Shown piece after piece: positions 61,244-64,000 of a stretch of 64,000 nucleotides of DNA. Below the pieces are notes generated by a model. The model did no database searches. It had not been told where the DNA came from and saw nothing but the letters and a program-made list of their open reading frames with translations. This DNA comes from Rossellomorea sp. BNER (lineage in GTDB: Bacteria; Bacillota; Bacilli; Bacillales; Bacillaceae_B). The stretch lies in contig JANAVG010000001.1 in assembly GCA_024213275.1 (NCBI GenBank), forward strand, positions 275,544 through 339,543. Direction: 5' to 3'. Each line of letters begins with the position of its first letter. The first letter of the stretch is position 1. Position numbers and translations under genes: made by a program.

Positions 61244-63506
61244 CTATATTTCTTTGATCCCCACATCCATTCGAGAATGACATAAAGGGCAAAGCTTTCC
61301 GCCTAACTCCCCTTCTTCTATCCGTTGCCACGCAATACATTCTTGGGACGTACAAATCCATGCTTTCACCTTTTTCTTCTGTTTGAGAGATTGCTTGTTT
61401 GGTGAAGCCTTATTACTTTTCACAACATCTTTCTGAAAAGCCCCGACTATGAACCGGGATATATCTCGTTTCTCTCCTTGATAAAAAGCAGGTGAGCTGA
61501 TGTATAATTCTTCTTCCGCTCTTGTGATGGCTACATATGCTAGTCTTCTTTCTTCTTCAATGGCGTCTTCAAACACATCTTTTCCATTAGAAAACTTATT
61601 TCGATCCTTTAATTTTTCAACATCGAGAGCTGAGGAATGAGGAAGATTTCCTTCACATGCCCCAATGAGAAAGACAACAGGAAATTCAAGCCCTTTTGAG
61701 CGGTGGATAGTCATCAGTGATAAAGCATCTTTCTTTTCTGCCTTGTTTATATTTTGCAATTCTTCATGCTTTTTTTTCATATTTTCAATAAAGGTTAAAA
61801 AGGTTGAAACGGTATCGAATCGTTTGGCCGATGCTTCCAATTCGTTTAAGGTTTCTTTTAGTACTTCCTTATGCTCTGTCACTTTCTTTTGTTCCGCACA
61901 TTCTAAATAGGTATCATAAAACCCTCTTCGAATCATTTTGATTGCATCAATTGGTTTTTCGTTTTGAAGTGTTTTGACTAGCTTTAGTCGGTCCTTTATT
62001 TTTTTCACCTGAAAGGATTTAATGTGGTTCATTGTTGTTAAATGGATAATGGGATACTTCTTTCGATTGCTTCTTTCGATTGCTTCTTTCTTGATTTAAA
62101 ATATACTGCATGCCTTTTTCTCGTCCGACAAATAATGTCGGTAAGATCCCTTCGATTGCGTCAAAATTTCTTGGAACGAGAGCGAGCCTTAAGTAATCAA
62201 TAATCGGTTTGACGATCCACTGCTCGTAAAAAAGTTGATCATGTACGTTATACGTAATAAATGGGATCTCTTCTAGAAGTAACCTTTCAAACATCGCTCG
62301 GCTACTACTGGCCGTTCTATGTAAAATCGAAATATCCTTATATGAATACTTCCCGCTGGAGATGAGCGAATGAATTTTTTTAATCGTCCATTCTGCTTCT
62401 TCATCAGTTGTAGATGGCCTTGAATACAGAGGGTTTATTTCCCCGATTTTGGTAGGCTTGAGCATTTTAGCCCGACGCTTTCTATTGTGACGAATCACTT
62501 CGTTTCCTAATCCAATAATATCTGGCATTGAGCGATAGTTAAGGTCAAGGGTAGTCATTTCAGCATCAGGAAATTCTTTATCAAAGTTCAAAATAAAATC
62601 ATTCCGTGCTCCGTTAAAAGAATAAATCGTCTGATCATCATCCCCAACGATAAATAAGTTCCGATGACTCTCTACTAATATCTTAATTAAACTATATTGC
62701 AGGAGATTCGTATCTTGAAATTCATCGACCATTACATACTGAAACCTCTTTTGTAAACCTGTTGTAAGCGAAGGATTATTAACAAGAAGATCATATGCTT
62801 TAATGAGAATATCATCAAAATCCATTTTCCGATTTTCTATCTTCCAATTCTCAAATGCAATTAGGATTTCTCTCATTTCCTTTTCTAATTGATTTGCAGA
62901 TGGCCAATCTTCTCGAGCTATGAGATTCATTTTATAGGATGATAATGTTGAAAGTAGAACTTCTGGTTCATACGGGTCATGAATTCCTTTATTTCTCTGA
63001 ATTTGTTTCAAAATGATTTGTTTTTGTCTTTCACTTGAAAGAATTTCTTCCCGATTTCCTTGTGATCTCAACAGGTATAAGAAAAAGGAATGGAATGTTC
63101 CTGCCATTACTTTTTCAGCATGATTTTTATTTAATCCAGGTAGTTTCGCAATTCTCGCTTTCATTTCCATCGCCGCTTTTTTCGTAAAAGTGACAAGAAG
63201 CAGTTGACGAGGATCAACTTTTTTTACAGTCAATAGATAGCCTGCACGACAAACTAGAACGGTCGTTTTCCCAGAACCAGCTCCGGCAAGGGTTAAAAAC
63301 GGTCCATCAACATGGCGAACAGCCTCTAATTGGGCCTTATTAAGTAGGATTCCGTTTTCCTCCAAAGAACGGAAATAAAAGGAATCCCCTTCTGAGTTTT
63401 TCACTAATTCAATTGTGCCCTGACTTTCTGTAACTTGTGCACGGGGTACTGTTGCACCAGCTATTCCAAATGGAATCTTCGCAAATATATCTTCCAAACT
63501 TCTCAC
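61244..63506 (-). pseudogene. UvrD/Rep-family helicase (YjcD-like), split by a frameshift
   Basis: Two overlapping frames form one superfamily 1 helicase of about 750 residues, the size of B. subtilis YjcD. The N-terminal frame (63506-62019, 495 residues) has Walker A AGAGSGKTT, DEFQDTN and GDDDQTIYSFNGA. The C-terminal frame (62032-61244) has [14 protein letters not shown] and [14 protein letters not shown] plus a CxxC zinc tail. The break is a 13-bp tandem duplication at 62057-62082; deleting one unit joins the frames in register. The GTG at 63506 overlaps an AGGTGAGA ribosome site, so the TTG at 63497 may be the true start. The first half keeps ATP-binding motifs but lacks motifs V-VI. Confidence 0.86.
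62057..62090. repeat. 13-bp tandem duplication causing the helicase frameshift
   Basis: CTTCTTTCGATTG occurs at 62057-62069 and again at 62070-62082, followed by a partial third copy CTTCTTTC. One extra 13-base unit shifts the frame by one. With one unit removed the minus strand reads [20 protein letters not shown] straight into the second half. Confidence 0.92.
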
Positions 63507-63618
63507 CTATCGTCTATTAATATGTCTTCTCAAATGCTAACAAGGAATAGGGTTTTAGACAATGAAAAGTTTAAAGTTAGGTAAATAATAAAGTTAGAAA
63601 ACTGCTTATTAAAATAGG

Positions 63619-63647
63619 AAAAAACCGAAGAGAAGACCCCTTCGGTT
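63619..63647 (-). terminator. Terminator of the repeat-protein gene
   Basis: AACCGAAG (63623-63630) pairs with CTTCGGTT (63640-63647), with a T-run on the minus strand. Confidence 0.85.
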
Positions 63648-63661
63648 TATAAAAGTAAAAC

Positions 63662-64000
63662 TTATTCTTCAATATCCACTACTAATTCTGAACCATCCTC
63701 ATCAATAGTAGCATGAATAGCTGAGTTTAAATCAGCATGCAATTTAGCGTTTTCACTAGCATGTTCACTTGCCTTGGAATTTACCTTGTTTTCTACAGAT
63801 GCAGAAACAGTTTCTTCTGTTGATTCTTCTGTCATTTCGGTTTGCTCTTCAGCATTTACTTCTGTTGTTTCTTCTTCCTTAGTTGTAGCATGTACCGCTG
63901 AATTTAGAGCTGCATGCATTTTTGCGTTTTCACTAGCATGTTCACTTGCCTTGGAATTTACTTTGTTTTCTACTGATGGAGAAACAGTTTCTTCTGTTGA
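63662..64000 (-). CDS. Repeat protein with SEHASENA units (N-terminus beyond window)
   Basis: The last 112 codons of a larger gene. Two copies of a repeat of about 59 residues are visible: SVENKVNSKASEHASENAKM then HAALNSAVHAT, and SVENKVNSKASEHASENAKL then HADLNSAIHAT. They are joined by an acidic Thr/Glu-rich linker (EEETTEVNAEEQTEMTEEST). The DNA repeats are almost identical over ~177 bp, so copy number may vary. Helical Ala/His/Glu-rich units with no signal visible because the start is missing. Family not recognised. Confidence 0.75.
   Translation of the reverse strand, partial: STEETVSPSVENKVNSKASEHASENAKMHAALNSAVHATTKEEETTEVNAEEQTEMTEESTEETVSASVENKVNSKASEHASENAKLHADLNSAIHATIDEDGSELVVDIEE

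Overview
The window comes from a low-GC, spore-forming Bacillaceae chromosome (Bacillus, Neobacillus or Cytobacillus type). Evidence: a liaI-liaH-liaF-liaS-liaR cell-envelope stress operon, a YjcZ-family spore peptide, a probable gamma-type SASP, two BirA-controlled biotin operons, B. subtilis-like SwrC, YjcD, PepF and MscL homologues, strong AGGAGG ribosome sites, and several TTG/GTG starts that follow an AGGTGA-type site.

Layout. 1-5.4 kb: a sugar-binding lipoprotein cut by the window edge, an Aph-type kinase, a YfmJ-like reductase, a DadA-like oxidase and a GyrI-like protein. 5.5-26.6 kb: a three-gene, six-module non-ribosomal peptide synthetase operon on the minus strand. It reads C-A-PCP-Cy-A(Cys)-PCP, then C-A(Pro)-PCP-C-A-PCP-E, then C-A-PCP-C-A(Pro)-PCP-TE. 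It predicts a thiazoline-containing hexapeptide with two prolines and one D-residue; I cannot match it to a peptide I know. 26.8-34.1 kb: stress and sporulation small genes, a DMT transporter with a divergent MocR regulator, mscL, a type I toxin-antitoxin locus and a large membrane protein. 34.5-39.5 kb: bioF-bioH-bioC facing bioD-bioA, each behind a BirA box; no bioB. 39.9-45 kb: a small membrane protein, a decayed gene, a flavin reductase and the lia operon. 45.3-55.8 kb: PepF, an SASP-like peptide, a cation/proton antiporter, a MOP flippase, and an SwrC-like RND pump with a divergent TetR regulator and three matching operators. 55.9-64 kb: an orphan ECF sigma factor, a three-gene run of poorly known proteins, kynB, a second type I toxin locus, a Dph6-like ATPase, a YjcD-type helicase broken by a 13-bp tandem duplication, and a repeat protein running off the window.

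The least explained signal lies between genes. (1) Five intergenic regions hold degenerate arrays with a 21-bp period (a sixth has a 30-bp period). They use different core words (GAGAATAAA, CATAAA, GTTGAAAATA, TTTGTCCG) but keep the same spacing, and all lie between the end of one transcription unit and the promoter of the next. (2) Four copies of a ~110-125 bp imperfect palindrome with GGGCTGTCCCAAA-like ends lie at gene ends. One has apparently inserted into the antitoxin side of the second toxin locus. (3) The two toxin loci share a layout: a 29-residue holin-like peptide, a convergent antisense RNA, and 5'-3' leader pairing.
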